A stretch of DNA of 64,000 nt from Oscillospiraceae bacterium (GCA_017421025.1 JAFQME010000008.1:45954-109953); one strand, 5' to 3'. Shown: positions 28,994 to 37,445, counted from the first letter of the stretch. Notes: generated by a model from the letters alone, not told the origin. Made by a program: numbers and translations.

Positions 28994-29542
28994 TTATTCT
29001 CCTTCCATGACTGTGTAATCTGTAATGTCCCAAACCTCAGGATTTGGAACAAGCTTTCCGTCTCCGCCGACTTGCGGAGAGAATTTATGTCCGCTTAAGT
29101 TCTGCTCTGTGCTGATTTCAATATTCGGATGTAAATCCGACAAGTTACATTTTACCGTAAAAGCCTCACCGTTGTAAACCGTGTGGGTTTCATTTGTGTC
29201 TAAATTTGTGATGACAACATCTTCTTTGTAACGGGGAATGATGAGATACCATTCATCCCCCTCGTAGTCAATGTGCCCCACCTGCTCAATGGCGTGATCT
29301 CCAAGGGCTTCAAACATCCCTGCGACAGATGCATGTCTGGCATCCATTCTGTCGCCATATCCCAAAAACGCCACAGCAAACATCGGTTGAGTATCAAGGG
29401 AGTCAAAGTCCAATACATTGGCATATTCGGTGCGGTAGTCGGAATCCACATATACCATGCCCGGACCGTCAAGAACCGTCGGCTTGCAGCCGAAGAGCGC
29501 AAGCAGTGCGGTCAAAATCGCCATCAGTTTGAGTCCTTTCAT
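28994..29542 (-). CDS. Predicted lipoprotein of unknown function
   Basis: A 182-residue protein with a lipoprotein signal: basic start, hydrophobic run and lipobox LFGC with Cys19. The mature part has acidic, beta-rich sequence (MVYVDSDYRTEYANVLDF, YLIIPRYKEDVVI, NETHTVYNGEAFTV), and no recognised family. ATG at 29542 is preferred to upstream codons since the signal sequence begins there and GGGGTG precedes it. It lies 4 bp downstream of the RsiV-like lipoprotein gene, and its stop codon is followed directly by the SPFH gene ATG, so the three are translated together. Confidence 0.8.
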   Translation of the reverse strand: MKGLKLMAILTALLALFGCKPTVLDGPGMVYVDSDYRTEYANVLDFDSLDTQPMFAVAFLGYGDRMDARHASVAGMFEALGDHAIEQVGHIDYEGDEWYLIIPRYKEDVVITNLDTNETHTVYNGEAFTVKCNLSDLHPNIEISTEQNLSGHKFSPQVGGDGKLVPNPEVWDITDYTVMEGE

Positions 29543-29546
29543 GTTA

Positions 29547-31070
29547 TCACCCCGCATACAGTAAATTCTCAAAGCATTCTTCTTCCGGAATTCCGCCCAC
29601 TTTGACCGGGTAGCCCGAAGTGTCCACGGTCAGCCGTACCTCTTTGCCGTCCGGAAGCCGTGCTTCCACATAGGACTTCCCATCGGTACGGAGCGGGGAA
29701 AATTCTGTGCCGGACGGGATTTCGGTTTCTTCCTCCTCGGGGAGCAGCAACACCTTGAGCGGGAGCTTGGAGGTCACAGAATTGCCGCCCTCAAGGCTGA
29801 GTGCACGGTCGGTCATCTCAGGAACTCCGCCTCCACCCACCTTGTAGTTTGCAACGCCTTGCCGTGTGCCCAAAAGCTGCAGTGTGGTGGACAGGGAAAT
29901 CGCATTCGGGTCATTGAGGAATGGGCGATAAACCACAAAATCCTCCGCAGAATCGCCAACCGCCTCGGAATCGGGCTGGGTGTGTCTGAGACGGGCAATC
30001 TCGGAGATCGTATCGCCCAACTTCAGTGCCACAAATTCATTGTAATCTCCGTCCGAATAGGAGGTCACATAGAGATAGAGGTCATTTCCCATGCATACCA
30101 GATACTTGTCAAAGGAGTACGCATAATTGATCTCGTCCACATAGTGCGCCCCATTTACATCCACACTGAGCATCTCATACGACCCGTACGGGTCGGGCAT
30201 CGTGCCGGAATGGACGGTGGTCTTGCCGTCAAAGAAAAATTCCATCTCATGGTCGGTTAAAATCTCAAGCGCATATGCACTTGGTGCCTGGGTCAACTCC
30301 TGCGGGAACAACTCAGGGGAGTCGGCGAAGAACACCTTTGCCGAAAGAAGCCCTGCCGCATATGCCGCAATCTCATACGGGGAAAACCAAAAAGTGATGC
30401 CCTGGTAATCAATCGTCCAGGAATAATCCTCGGGCGCATACTCCGAGAATGTACCCGAAAGATCGGAGAAAACAACGTCCTGATATTTCTCGTGGAGGAT
30501 TCCCGCCAAAAGTTCGGGAAGCACAGCGGGGTCGGTTACCACTTGCTCAAGCTTCATCTCCTCGCCGGTGTTCGGGTCAAAGGTGTGTCCGGTGTAGGTG
30601 TAATTCGGGTGCGCGCCGCCCTCGTAAACATACACCGCTTCCAGATAACTCACCGCACGGTTGTCCGCACGCTGGGGGATGATGTCTGCCTCGCCGTCCA
30701 GCGACAACTCATCATGCCACTGTAAAAGCTCTTCCCTTGCGGAATTCAAATCAAACAGCAGCGCCTTTCCGTCCTTTGCCGCCTCGGTGTTGAGGGTTTG
30801 GAAGGTGCTTGCGAGTTTGGGGTATTTGTCCGCATCCCGGTCGGAAAGCTTCAGATTGTCCCAAACCACACGGCAATAGCCTTGCTCCCCGTGCGATTCT
30901 TCCAAAACCGAATCCCCCACCGAGAGGTGCAAGAACTCCAACGCATCGGGGTTGGCAGGCTCCTCCTGCGGTGCTTCAACCGTGGGTGTCTCGCTTGGCG
31001 GCAGGGAGACAAAGGAACAGCCGGAGAGCAGCAAACACCCTGTTAAGAGCAAACAAAAGAACCGTTTCAT
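29547..31070 (-). CDS. Lipoprotein with RsiV/DUF3298-like domain
   Basis: A 507-residue protein. The signal ends with lipobox LSGC, Cys18. Residues about 60-270 resemble the extracytoplasmic part of RsiV-type proteins: FDLNSAREELL..., then AVYVYEGGAHPNYTYTGHTF, GEEMKLEQVV, LLAGILHEKY and WFSPYEIAAYAAG. In B. subtilis RsiV this region binds lysozyme and its cleavage frees SigV, but no anti-sigma N-terminal domain or sigma factor is present here, so only the fold is suggested. The remaining 230 residues are unrecognised beta-rich sequence. ATG at 31070 is chosen for the signal peptide and an upstream AAGGGG. Confidence 0.82.
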   Translation of the reverse strand: MKRFFCLLLTGCLLLSGCSFVSLPPSETPTVEAPQEEPANPDALEFLHLSVGDSVLEESHGEQGYCRVVWDNLKLSDRDADKYPKLASTFQTLNTEAAKDGKALLFDLNSAREELLQWHDELSLDGEADIIPQRADNRAVSYLEAVYVYEGGAHPNYTYTGHTFDPNTGEEMKLEQVVTDPAVLPELLAGILHEKYQDVVFSDLSGTFSEYAPEDYSWTIDYQGITFWFSPYEIAAYAAGLLSAKVFFADSPELFPQELTQAPSAYALEILTDHEMEFFFDGKTTVHSGTMPDPYGSYEMLSVDVNGAHYVDEINYAYSFDKYLVCMGNDLYLYVTSYSDGDYNEFVALKLGDTISEIARLRHTQPDSEAVGDSAEDFVVYRPFLNDPNAISLSTTLQLLGTRQGVANYKVGGGGVPEMTDRALSLEGGNSVTSKLPLKVLLLPEEEETEIPSGTEFSPLRTDGKSYVEARLPDGKEVRLTVDTSGYPVKVGGIPEEECFENLLYAG

Positions 31071-31103
31071 ATGGATACCCCTTTCAAATTTGATTTGGAA
31101 TTT

Positions 31104-31164
31104 CTTCTTCTCCAAACCCTCCGAACTTCGGAAGGCTTGGAGAAGAAGGGAGCAGTTTGCTCCC
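31104..31164 (-). other. Intercistronic hairpins between two lipoprotein genes
   Basis: CTTCTTCTCCAA at 31104-31115 pairs with TTGGAGAAGAAG at 31137-31148, enclosing CCGAACTTCGG. Next to it GGGAGCA pairs with TGCTCCC (31148-31164). No T-run follows in the direction of transcription, so these look like processing or stability structures in the mRNA rather than a terminator. Confidence 0.55.
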
Positions 31165-31176
31165 TTCCAAAGTTTT

Positions 31177-32130
31177 TTAGAAACCGCTGACCTTGAAGAG
31201 AACGATTTCGTCGCCGGTAACACCGGTGCGGTACAGCTGTGCCAGTACCAGGAATCCGCCGTCAACCGGGGTCATTTCGTAAATCCACATGCTGTCGTCG
31301 GTGATGCCGCAAAGTTCCTTTGCATCCGCTTCGCCGATGATGGAGCCGTCAGCATTCACAAAGGTCATCTGATTGACCGAGGAGGAAACATAGCCGTTTG
31401 CGGTCTTTGCGCAAGCGTTCGGCAAAGAGCCTGCCAAGGAACCGGTGGAGAGCATCAGGCGGTTACCCGAAAGGTCAAATGCACCCAGGATGTTGTTTTC
31501 TGCATCCGCACCTGCGAGCAGGACGGTATCGCCGTTGATTTCGATGTTGGAGATGGATTCAAATGCGCCAATGCCTGCAGCACCTTCCAGCATCCAATCG
31601 GAAGCTGCGCCATCCTTGATTGCGGTGATGGTTTCGCGGCCGGTGAAGTAGGTGAGAGCGAAGTTTGCGGTCTTGGAAGCGGAGAGGTAGCCGCTTGCAA
31701 CCGCTTCGCCGGTAGCACCGGTTGCCGGATCCACAACGGTTGCTTCAAACACGCCGCCGTCTACATAGAGTTTGCCGCTGTTGTCCACGCTGATTTCGTC
31801 GCCGGTGTCCTCAACAGAAATTGTCTTGTCAAAGGTGAGGGCATTTCCGCTCAAAGTGAAAACCTTGACTTCGGTGTCGCCGTTGGAGATGTAAACCTTG
31901 TCACCCAAAACGTCCATATCCGGGTCGCCGGAAACGTCGAGGATGATCGGAGCATCAAACGGCAGGTATTCTGCGGTCAGGGTGTAGTTGCCGACCAAAA
32001 CCGGAGCGGGAGTCGGAGCGATGGCTTCTCTCGGAACATCTTCCACAACCGGTTCTTCCACTTCTTTTTCACATGCTACAAGGGAAAATGCCATTACAAG
32101 TGCCAAAATGAGTGCCAAATACTTTTTCAT
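31177..32130 (-). CDS. Predicted lipoprotein, possible beta-propeller-like fold
   Basis: A 317-residue protein. Residues 1-20 form a lipoprotein signal with lipobox LVAC (Cys20), then an acidic and proline-rich linker (EVEEPVVEDVPREA). The mature domain has many short beta-strand segments with G-D/N-turns, such as VLGDKVYISNGDTEVKVFTL, ISVDNSGKLYVDGG and IEINGDTVLLAG, which suggests a propeller-like or similar all-beta fold. Family and function are not recognised. Strong ribosome site (AGGAGG) before ATG. It lies 27 bp downstream of the DUF4428 gene. Confidence 0.78.
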   Translation of the reverse strand: MKKYLALILALVMAFSLVACEKEVEEPVVEDVPREAIAPTPAPVLVGNYTLTAEYLPFDAPIILDVSGDPDMDVLGDKVYISNGDTEVKVFTLSGNALTFDKTISVEDTGDEISVDNSGKLYVDGGVFEATVVDPATGATGEAVASGYLSASKTANFALTYFTGRETITAIKDGAASDWMLEGAAGIGAFESISNIEINGDTVLLAGADAENNILGAFDLSGNRLMLSTGSLAGSLPNACAKTANGYVSSSVNQMTFVNADGSIIGEADAKELCGITDDSMWIYEMTPVDGGFLVLAQLYRTGVTGDEIVLFKVSGF

Positions 32131-32157
32131 GATAAATCCTCCTAAATAGTTTGTTGA

Positions 32158-32916
32158 TTATTTCACGGATGCAAGAGCAGCGTCCGCCTTTGCGATCCAT
32201 TCGGTTCTGTCGCCGTATTTTGCAGTATCCAGGATATCCATGGTTTCTTCTGCTTTGGTTTCATCCATGGTTCCGTCTTTGGCTGCTTTGAATGCGCCTG
32301 CAATTGCTTTGGCAGCATCCATCTGATGTTTGAAGGTGTTCTTGATGTTTCCGAGTGTTTTCTGAATGCCGAACTGGGTGTCGAAATACTTCGCCATACT
32401 GTCAAAGTCTTTCGAACCTCTGATTTCCAAACGCACCTGATACATACCGGGTGTGTTCTGGAACATCAGAACACAGTAATGCTTGGTCTCTTCCTTGCCC
32501 TCGGAATTTTTAACCGTTTCGTAATCGTAATCGTAGCCGTACAAGTCAGCAAGACGATAGACACAGGCGAGGGTGGTTTTGCCGAAGATGAAAATTTTGT
32601 AGCGGTTTTCCGTAACTGCCACAAGTCCCGTGGAAGGAGAAACATACAGTTCACCGTTTCTTCCGAACCGTTTCAGCTTTTCCTCCTTCACCTTTGTTTT
32701 GGTCAGCGGTACGAAAATCTGATTCCACACTTTTGTACCGAACTCCACCTGCTCGATGTGAGAGGTGACCGAACTCAGTGTTGCCTCCACTTGGTTGAAG
32801 ATTTTCAGACATTTCTTCGAGCAGACTTTACGGCAGATATAATTGCCGTCCGCCAGTTTTTGTTCGGAGATCAGACCTACTTCTGCTCCACAGATTGCAC
32901 AGTTGTGCTTTGCCAT
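32158..32916 (-). CDS. DUF4428-like zinc-ribbon protein
   Basis: A 252-residue cytoplasmic protein. The N-terminus holds a four-cysteine zinc ribbon, CAICGAEVGL...ICRKVCSKKC, of the DUF4428 type. The rest is mixed alpha/beta with no signal or membrane span: GELYVSPSTGLVAVTENRYK, HYCVLMFQNTPGMYQVRLEI and an alanine-rich C-terminal helix region (HQMDAAKAIAGAFKAAKD). The function of DUF4428 proteins is unknown to me; they often appear with SPFH or zinc-ribbon membrane proteins. Strong AAGGAGG before ATG. It sits in the middle of the envelope operon. Confidence 0.8.
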   Translation of the reverse strand: MAKHNCAICGAEVGLISEQKLADGNYICRKVCSKKCLKIFNQVEATLSSVTSHIEQVEFGTKVWNQIFVPLTKTKVKEEKLKRFGRNGELYVSPSTGLVAVTENRYKIFIFGKTTLACVYRLADLYGYDYDYETVKNSEGKEETKHYCVLMFQNTPGMYQVRLEIRGSKDFDSMAKYFDTQFGIQKTLGNIKNTFKHQMDAAKAIAGAFKAAKDGTMDETKAEETMDILDTAKYGDRTEWIAKADAALASVK

Positions 32917-32936
32917 AATAAATTCCTCCTTAAGCG

Positions 32937-34289
32937 TTAGTTTACGATATCACTCGTGTCGATCACGTGATGGTCACGGTATCGAATCACGGTATCGCCG
33001 GATTGAGGACGGACCCCGTCCGTCATTGCAAAGACGATGCCCACATTGTCGCCTTTTTTTGCTTCCTCCAAAGCCTTTTCGAACATCTCAATGGATTCCA
33101 CAGTCCCGAATGCAATGATCTTGCCGTTTCGTTCCACCGAAACCTTCTCGCCGACCTTCAGCCATCCGTCGGAGAGTCTGCCGGTGAGGGTCTGCTGGCC
33201 GTTATCCCAAAGCGACTGTGCCACCGTCATGGAAAACGGTCCGAATACGCTTGCAGTGTCGGATGTGACGGTATTGCCTGCCGCATCGGTCACTGTGCAG
33301 GAAATCGGCTGTCCCACAAGCACTCCGTCGGGAGTAAGCGAGATTGTGAGCGTGTCGGTGGTTGCACCGCTTACCGCATCGCTGTTTTCAATCACCACCG
33401 TGTCACGGCGGCTGCGGTAACTCCATCGATAGGTGTACGGCTTGATTCCGCCTTCCACCAGAATCTTCAGAGAAACGTCGGAATACTCAGACGCTTCCAG
33501 ACTCTCGGGCTGAGCCTGAATCACAAGCGGGGTGGTGGTGATTCCCGGCAGGGTGGGGGAACCCTGTACGACGGGCGTCTCAACGGTAGACGGCGGAACC
33601 ACGATGGAGGGATGACCGTTGATCTCAACATTGGGAAGATTGGGATCGATTTGCTCATGAATCATGGTGAACTTCACACGTTTTTCCTTGTTCATCATGC
33701 GAATCAGAATGGTTGCCACTTCCGAGCGCTTGATGTTGGTGTTCGGCTTGCAGGTGTGGTTTTCGTCCACACCGGTCACAATGCCTGCACGGTAAAGCTT
33801 GTATGCAACATCCCAAAACTCGCTGTCCTCCGGTACATCCGGAATGGTGCCATCCTCAATCCCGTTGATGACTTCGTATTCGCTCTCGGGCAGTGCGCTT
33901 GCAAATACGGTCATAAACCAGGCACGGGTGGCGTAGTCGTTCATCACTTCCGGCTCAGCGCTCCCAATGTTGTTGGAAGCACAGTAGTCCACATACGGCT
34001 GATACCAGGGAGTACCGTTTTTCAAGGTAATCTCGCCGGTCGTGTGCCGCTGATTCATGCAAGCCGCAAGCTTTAACACCTCGGCATGGGTGATGAAGTC
34101 GTTGGGGGCGTAGGTGGTTGTGGTCTTGCCGTTGATGAGCCCCATCTCCACTGCAGCAAGCACATCCTCGTAATACCACGCACCCTCGCTGACATCGGTA
34201 AACGGATTTTCAATCGGGTTTGCCGATGCGGTGCATACAAGGGAGCACAGCATCATCACGGCAAGGGTCAATGCGAAAAGTCGTTTCAT
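32937..34289 (-). CDS. Surface protein with N-terminal SLH domains and Ig-like region
   Basis: A 450-residue protein. Signal peptide at 1-23, then three SLH modules (ENPFTDVSEGAWYYEDVLAA; GTPWYQPYVDYCASNNIG; EFWDVAYKLYRAGIVTGVDE) up to about residue 200. A proline-, threonine- and valine-rich linker follows. Residues about 260-360 form an Ig/PKD-like domain with LKILVEGGIKPYTYRWSYRS, and the C-terminal 90 residues are unrecognised (VEKVSVERNGKIIAFG-like strands). The SLH part should anchor it to pyruvylated wall polymer. ATG at 34289 follows GAGAGGAG; an ATG six codons upstream would lie before that site. Confidence 0.88.
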   Translation of the reverse strand: MKRLFALTLAVMMLCSLVCTASANPIENPFTDVSEGAWYYEDVLAAVEMGLINGKTTTTYAPNDFITHAEVLKLAACMNQRHTTGEITLKNGTPWYQPYVDYCASNNIGSAEPEVMNDYATRAWFMTVFASALPESEYEVINGIEDGTIPDVPEDSEFWDVAYKLYRAGIVTGVDENHTCKPNTNIKRSEVATILIRMMNKEKRVKFTMIHEQIDPNLPNVEINGHPSIVVPPSTVETPVVQGSPTLPGITTTPLVIQAQPESLEASEYSDVSLKILVEGGIKPYTYRWSYRSRRDTVVIENSDAVSGATTDTLTISLTPDGVLVGQPISCTVTDAAGNTVTSDTASVFGPFSMTVAQSLWDNGQQTLTGRLSDGWLKVGEKVSVERNGKIIAFGTVESIEMFEKALEEAKKGDNVGIVFAMTDGVRPQSGDTVIRYRDHHVIDTSDIVN

Positions 34290-34309
34290 GGTGTTTTCTC
34301 CTCTCATCG

Positions 34310-35068
34310 TTAGAAACTGCCGCCTCTCCCGCCGTGGCTGCGGCCGGAAGAAGAGGTGTGTGACCCGGACTCGGATTTGGGTCGCTCGGTTTTCGTGACA
34401 TGAGAATACAGGAACAAATCACGGGATGCGGTCATCTTCATATCGGTGACATAGTTTGCTGCCTCATCGTTTGCGTTTGCGGTCTTCATCTGCTTGAGTT
34501 TCTTGTGCATCTTGAGGAATGCAATGAGAAGCGGAAGAATCAGACAAAGCGCCAGGATGATCAACACGGTTTTCAGCGGCTTTTTGTTATACGGCGATCC
34601 CTGTGCCGCCATCTCCAAAAGCTCGTCTGCGGTTTCGATGTATGCCAAACACGCACCATAGTAGTCATCCTCGGAGAGATAGGGGAGTACCTTGCTCTCC
34701 AGGTAAACCAAACCGTTTGCGTTGAAGGCAACCTCGCCTTCTCCGTGTGTCGTGAAGTGATACTCACGGGTTTGTGAGCAAATGTAGAATAAAATTCCGT
34801 CGCTTTTTTCACCGCTGCCGTATCCCTGATAGTCGTAAATGTCATCCGCTGCAGCCTCAACCGAGTCCGCAGAATAGGAGTCCTCGGTGTAGATGACCAC
34901 GTCAACCCCGTATTTGCTGCGTACAGCTTCCAACTTCTCGGAAAGCTCTGTCAGTTCCGACTGCATGAGATACCCTGCATCGTCGGTGATCGGGGCGTTT
35001 GCAAATGCGGAAGCCTGCAAGAACAGGAACACCAAAAGGAGAATGCTGCAAAGAATTCGTTTTTTCAT
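34310..35068 (-). CDS. TPM-domain membrane protein, YdjH/YgcG-like
   Basis: A 252-residue protein with signal peptide (1-23), an extracytoplasmic TPM domain (about 26-150; ITDDAGYLMQSELTELSEKL, VDVVIYTEDSYSADS, DGILFYICSQTREYHFTT) and a membrane span (about 168-185). The C-terminal tail is rich in Ser, Gly and His and ends GRGGSF, the hallmark of the YgcG group. The length matches B. subtilis YdjH, which acts with YdjG at the membrane to recruit YdjI. ATG at 35068 follows GGAGG. It lies 13 bp after the YdjG-like gene, in the same order as in ydjFGHI. Confidence 0.88.
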   Translation of the reverse strand: MKKRILCSILLLVFLFLQASAFANAPITDDAGYLMQSELTELSEKLEAVRSKYGVDVVIYTEDSYSADSVEAAADDIYDYQGYGSGEKSDGILFYICSQTREYHFTTHGEGEVAFNANGLVYLESKVLPYLSEDDYYGACLAYIETADELLEMAAQGSPYNKKPLKTVLIILALCLILPLLIAFLKMHKKLKQMKTANANDEAANYVTDMKMTASRDLFLYSHVTKTERPKSESGSHTSSSGRSHGGRGGSF

Positions 35069-35081
35069 GACCGTTCCTCCT

Positions 35082-36167
35082 TTAGTGCAGCAGCAGGAAC
35101 GCAATCACAGCCGCCACTGCATATCCGATTCCCGCAATTTTTGCGAAATACTTCCACTTTTTCTTGTTGTCCACCGGGAACTCGCCAACCACTTTTCCGG
35201 TCTGCCCGTTGATGGCAAATTTGTAAATCGTGTTGGCGTACTTGATGTTGAGCATCCAAACCGGGAGCAGGGAGTAGCGGATTTTGCCGCCGGAGAAACT
35301 CACACGCTCGCTCTCCGGAATTACCACGTTGTAGCAGCCGGTGGTGTCGGAAAACGCTGCAATGGTGGAGTTTTTCACACGCTCGTTTGCACGCTCAATG
35401 CTCTCTTCTGCGGAAACGTCGTATTTGTCCGCCAAATACCCGGACAGGAACGCCGGGGAGAATTCCACCGCCGCCGAGTAGTCAAACGGCTCCACCGCCT
35501 CCATGTACGCATCGTCCGCCTTTTTTGAGCCGTCCACCGGGATGTTTGCAAACCCGACACTGCCCGCACGGAACAAACGGAAGTAGTCGGTCTTGGTGTA
35601 GTTGTAATTGGCATCACTCCATGCGGTCACACGCTGTGCGTTGTAGGAAACCGCCGCATCACAGTTGCAGTCAAACATCCAGAAGGGGACATACACCCCC
35701 GACATTTCCTCAATCTTCTTTTTGACCTTGAATTCATCGGGCAAAAACGGAGCGTTTTTGAACTCCGCTTCAAAGGCTGCCACTGCGGCTTTCTTATCCA
35801 CCTGAAACGGGATGATGTAGTCAGGGCGCAAACCGCCTTCGAATTGCCCTTTCACAACGGTTGCCTGCCCGCAATAGGGACAGACCGTGCTGCCCAAGGT
35901 CTCGTCACCGGAAATCTCGGCGCCGCAGGACGGACAGGAGTAGCCGGCGAGGTTGAGTTCTCCCTCCGCCTCAAAACTGCGAGGGGTGTAGCTTTCCCAA
36001 TCGTATTTGGAAATGCCGCCTGCCGCCTCGTTTCCTTCCGCAAACTGCTGAACGGTTTCCAGCGGGAACGAATTCCCGCAAGACTCACAGACCAGCGTCT
36101 GGGTTTCCGCACCGAATACAAGCGGAGCGGTACAACAAGGACATCTGTAATTCTGGATGGTATCCAA
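35082..36167 (-). CDS. YdjG-like zinc-ribbon membrane protein
   Basis: A 361-residue protein. The N-terminus holds two zinc ribbons: CPCCTAPLVF...CESCGN and CPSCGAEI...CPYCGQ. A central domain follows (VYVPFWMFDCNCDAAVSYNAQR; LLPVWMLNIKYANTIYKFAINGQTG). A single membrane span sits at the C-terminus (IGYAVAAVIAFLLLH). This is the organisation of B. subtilis YdjG, a partner of YdjH/YdjI in the membrane-stress response. The start is TTG at 36167: AAGGAGGAGGG lies 7 bases upstream and the frame has no ATG near the zinc ribbon. It is the first gene of the ten-gene minus-strand operon. Confidence 0.87.
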   Translation of the reverse strand: MDTIQNYRCPCCTAPLVFGAETQTLVCESCGNSFPLETVQQFAEGNEAAGGISKYDWESYTPRSFEAEGELNLAGYSCPSCGAEISGDETLGSTVCPYCGQATVVKGQFEGGLRPDYIIPFQVDKKAAVAAFEAEFKNAPFLPDEFKVKKKIEEMSGVYVPFWMFDCNCDAAVSYNAQRVTAWSDANYNYTKTDYFRLFRAGSVGFANIPVDGSKKADDAYMEAVEPFDYSAAVEFSPAFLSGYLADKYDVSAEESIERANERVKNSTIAAFSDTTGCYNVVIPESERVSFSGGKIRYSLLPVWMLNIKYANTIYKFAINGQTGKVVGEFPVDNKKKWKYFAKIAGIGYAVAAVIAFLLLH

Positions 36168-36190
36168 AAGAATCCCTCCTCCTTTCGGGG

Positions 36191-36219
36191 TTGACCAAAA
36201 AATTCTCGCATGGTATAAT
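36191..36219 (+). promoter_or_regulatory. Promoter of the membrane LuxR-type regulator
   Basis: TTGACC at 36191-36196, 17-bp spacer ending TGG (extended -10), TATAAT at 36214-36219. The minus-strand operon must start from the same 180-bp gap; a TATAAT at 36228-36233 reads in that direction, but its -35 is poor. Confidence 0.78.
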
Positions 36220-36284
36220 TCTTATATATTATATTGTAGTGAATACTTAGGGAGAAGTCCCCACCCCCTCACTCTTTTTTTTGA

Positions 36285-36320
36285 AAAACGGGTGGGAAAA
36301 CGGGTGGGAAAACGGGTGGG
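36285..36320 (+). repeat. Three perfect 12-bp tandem repeats in the leader of the LuxR-type gene
   Basis: AAAACGGGTGGG occurs three times in a row. A complementary CCCCACCC lies at 36259-36266, followed by an eight-T run, so the RNA leader can pair it with any one of the three G-rich units. Confidence 0.9.
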
Positions 36321-36346
36321 ACTGCTTCGGATAAAGGAGAGTTCGC

Positions 36347-37402
36347 ATGAAACGACGAGTCATACAGGGCATCCTTGCCGTGCTGTTGCTCGGCATGCTC
36401 TGCGGCTGTACCCAAATCGGGCAAAAAACAGCGAGTCTGTCCGTGATTTACATTGCGGCGGCAGTGCTTTCTCTGCTCTTGATGGTGGGCTACTGCGTGC
36501 TTGTAAAAAAGAAAGAAATCTGGATGCTGCTGCTGTTCGGTGCGGTGGTTGTGGTCAATCTCGGGTATGTGACCCTTGCGGTGTCCGAGACCTTGGAGCA
36601 GGCGCTGTGGGCAAACCGAATCGCCTATCTCGGCTCGGTGTTTCTGCCGCTGTCCATGCTGATGAGCATCCTCAATGTTACCCGTCTGAAATACCCCAAA
36701 TGGTTGCCCGGTGTTTTGTTCTTCATCGCATTGGGCGTGTTCTGTCTTGCGGCAAGTCCGGGGTATCTCGATCTCTATTACAAATCCGTCACCCTCGAGA
36801 AGGTCGGCGGGGTCTCGGTGCTGTGTAAGGAATACGGCGCATGGCATCCGGTTTATCTCTTCTATCTGCTTGGGTATTTTGTCACTATGGTTGCGGCGAT
36901 TCTCCATGCCATTGTCAAAAAGAAGCTTGAGTCTGTGGCGCACGCAGTTTTTTTGGCAGGTGCGGTGTTTGTCAATCTCGGTGTTTGGCTTTTGGGTCAG
37001 TTGGTGAAAATCGATTTCGAATTCCTTTCCGTTTCCTATCTCATCAGCGAGATGTTCCTCATCGGGTTGTATCTTATGCTGGAGTATCAGGAAAAACTCT
37101 TAGAGCGTGTCCGGTCCGACCAAAAGCCTGCGGTGCGGCACGTCGTTGCGCATGAAGATTCCCCGGAATATCAGGAGCGTTGCAACTATCTGCGGGACCA
37201 TCTGCACACCCTCACTCCCTCGGAGCGTACGGTTTTTGAACTCTACTGCGCAGGCAAAACCAGCAAAGAAATCATGCAGGAACTCCATATTGCGGAAAAT
37301 ACCTTGAAGTATCACAATCGCAACCTGTATGGCAAACTCGGGGTTTCCTCCCGAAAGCAGCTTCTCGAATACGCCAAAGCCGTCGAGAAAACAAGAACAT
37401 AG
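36347..37402 (+). CDS. Membrane-anchored LuxR-type transcription regulator
   Basis: A 351-residue protein. Residues 1-245 contain about seven membrane spans, in the style of the 7TM histidine-kinase N-terminal sensor, after a signal-like start with LCGC. A short linker leads to a LuxR-type helix-turn-helix at about residues 285-345 (LTPSERTVFELYCAGKTSKE, IMQELHIAENTLKYHNRNLY). The DNA-binding part should face the cytoplasm, so the protein is a one-component sensor that stays in the membrane. The start ATG at 36347 follows AAAGGAG. It is divergent from the YdjGHI-like envelope operon and its most obvious target is that operon or its own gene; this is inference. Confidence 0.85.
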   Translation: MKRRVIQGILAVLLLGMLCGCTQIGQKTASLSVIYIAAAVLSLLLMVGYCVLVKKKEIWMLLLFGAVVVVNLGYVTLAVSETLEQALWANRIAYLGSVFLPLSMLMSILNVTRLKYPKWLPGVLFFIALGVFCLAASPGYLDLYYKSVTLEKVGGVSVLCKEYGAWHPVYLFYLLGYFVTMVAAILHAIVKKKLESVAHAVFLAGAVFVNLGVWLLGQLVKIDFEFLSVSYLISEMFLIGLYLMLEYQEKLLERVRSDQKPAVRHVVAHEDSPEYQERCNYLRDHLHTLTPSERTVFELYCAGKTSKEIMQELHIAENTLKYHNRNLYGKLGVSSRKQLLEYAKAVEKTRT

Positions 37403-37443
37403 AAAAAGCCCCTTTCAACGGATGGTTGAAAGGGGCTTTTTTT
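37403..37443. terminator. Bidirectional terminator between the LuxR-type gene and the sensor kinase gene
   Basis: A 17-bp stem (AAAAAGCCCCTTTCAAC and its complement) with a 5-base loop and T-runs on both strands. Confidence 0.92.
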
Positions 37444-37445
37444 GG

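Noticed and set aside
36246..36258. CTTAGGGAGAAGT resembling the tag of the repeat family
   Set aside because: Only 13 bases match, with no spacer or hairpin of the family after it. It may be a relic or chance.
36285..36320. Tandem repeats as a CRISPR array
   Set aside because: Units are 12 bp with no spacers and no cas genes anywhere in the window.
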